Origin: Trichoplax adhaerens
Lineage: Eukaryota > Placozoa > Uniplacotomia > Trichoplacea > Trichoplacidae
Length of the DNA: 64,000 nt
Reading direction: 5' to 3'
NCBI RefSeq assembly: GCF_000150275.1
Contig: NW_002060944.1
Coordinates: 1,683,306 to 1,747,305, forward strand
Shown here: positions 63,701 to 64,000 of the stretch, piece by piece
Layout: each line of letters begins with the position of its first letter
How positions within the stretch are numbered: position 1 is the first letter of the stretch
The notes under the pieces: model-generated
What the model saw: the letters and a program-made list of their open reading frames with translations, nothing else
What the model was told of the DNA's origin: nothing
Database searches by the model: none
Made by a program: the position numbers and the translations under genes

Positions 63701-64000
63701 TAAAAGATTACTAGAAAGTAGAAAATGTAGCGGTATTAGAATGTTTAGAAATTTAATTACTTATAATTGCTTGTATCACTAATTTTTTGAGATACTGTGC
63801 CATATGGAGTTAAATTAATGGCTTTCAACCTGATAATTTTGTTCACGAAAGACTGCATTAATGAATAGTATAAAGATTCTGTATGATGGATAGTGAATGG
63901 TTGGTCAATTGCGCAGCCATTCATAGGGATTGACCGAATGACTGGCCGATTGTTCGGTCATTCATAGGGATTGAACGAATTGGTGATCAGTTGCTCGGCT
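57740..64000 (+). CDS. SRCR/EGF mosaic receptor-like protein, 5' part (runs off the window)
   Basis: Likely signal-peptide exons 57740-57763 (MAFKFYLQ) and 58211-58253 (VSLLITSIAAIPKN) lead into domain exons, every one phase 1 in and 1 out: SRCR 58561-58905; EGF 59090-59200; EGF 60701-60808; EGF 61061-61177; SRCR 61361-61699; EGF 61926-62045; calcium-binding-type EGF (DIDEC) 62920-63033; SRCR 63275-63604. SRCR1 has the full pattern (GTVCDDEWD, ACRQLGF, RCNGNE, VICG). SRCR2 and SRCR3 keep CIQLGY/CLQLGY and the later cysteines but lack the Cys of GTVCDD. EGF domains show the six-Cys C-x-C-x2-G-(Y/W)-x-G-x2-C end. Such proteins are extracellular pattern-recognition or adhesion receptors. No membrane segment is reached before the window ends. 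The donor after the third EGF (GTTGTT) is weak, and the two signal exons are less certain than the domains. Confidence 0.88.
58985..59037. repeat. Inverted repeat in SRCR/EGF gene intron
   Basis: TAAGTTACCGG (58985-58995) and CCGGTAACTTA (59027-59037) are perfect 11-bp complements about 31 nt apart. They lie between the first SRCR exon and the first EGF exon. This could be a tiny terminal-inverted-repeat remnant or a structural element. Confidence 0.55.
63902..64000. repeat. 41-bp minisatellite, truncated by the window end
   Basis: Two consecutive 41-bp units (63902-63942 and 63943-63983) share the block CATTCATAGGGATTGA and a GAATG/GAATT end. A third unit starts at 63984. It lies in the intron after the third SRCR exon, if the gene continues. 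Confidence 0.8.

Overview
This window looks like nuclear DNA from an early-branching animal, most likely a placozoan (Trichoplax/Hoilungia type). This is an inference. It rests on high AT content, short GT-AG introns in gene bodies of a few kb, an intronless class A GPCR, and animal-specific families (ependymin-related, SRCR/EGF, MGRN1, STK19, TEX47). No bacterial gene organisation is visible. Exons were assembled by eye from reading frame, splice-site and phase agreement, so individual boundaries may shift by a few bases.

Layout. 1-6.7 kb: one minus-strand gene for a small secreted protein with an acidic middle and a six-cysteine end (1320-2367). 6.7-20.3 kb: a tandem, same-strand cluster of four ependymin-related genes (6702, 11320, 15527, 18947), each with four exons and intron phases 0-1-0. 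20.3-30 kb: about 10 kb without a recognised gene, holding one copy of a dispersed repeat. 30058-31047: a single-exon class A GPCR. 35018-37346 (minus): STK19 orthologue, nine exons. 38386-44103 (plus): MGRN1/RNF157-type RING E3 ligase, 18 exons, head-to-head with STK19 across 1 kb packed with TGTACAG-type palindromes. 45027-47674 (minus): TEX47 orthologue, nine or ten exons, with a partial paralogue at 51386-51681. 52.5-53.1 kb: a possible LTR retrotransposon remnant. 57740 to the window end: the 5' part of a large SRCR/EGF mosaic protein, all of whose domain exons are phase 1-1.

How the genes relate. The ependymin-related genes are a recent family expansion: exon cores are conserved while the C-terminal exon diverged strongly in length and charge. 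The STK19 (transcription-coupled repair), MGRN1 (ubiquitin ligase) and TEX47 genes are conserved single-copy genes with well-preserved exon structure. The SRCR/EGF gene and the ependymin genes encode secreted or surface proteins.

Beyond genes, the non-coding DNA is strongly enriched in the heptamer TACTGTA/TACAGTA. It also carries a near-perfect 58-bp palindrome (4516-4573), a two-copy dispersed repeat with a protein-like substitution pattern (about 26.86-27.07 and 36.63-36.86 kb), and the start of a 41-bp minisatellite at the right edge.
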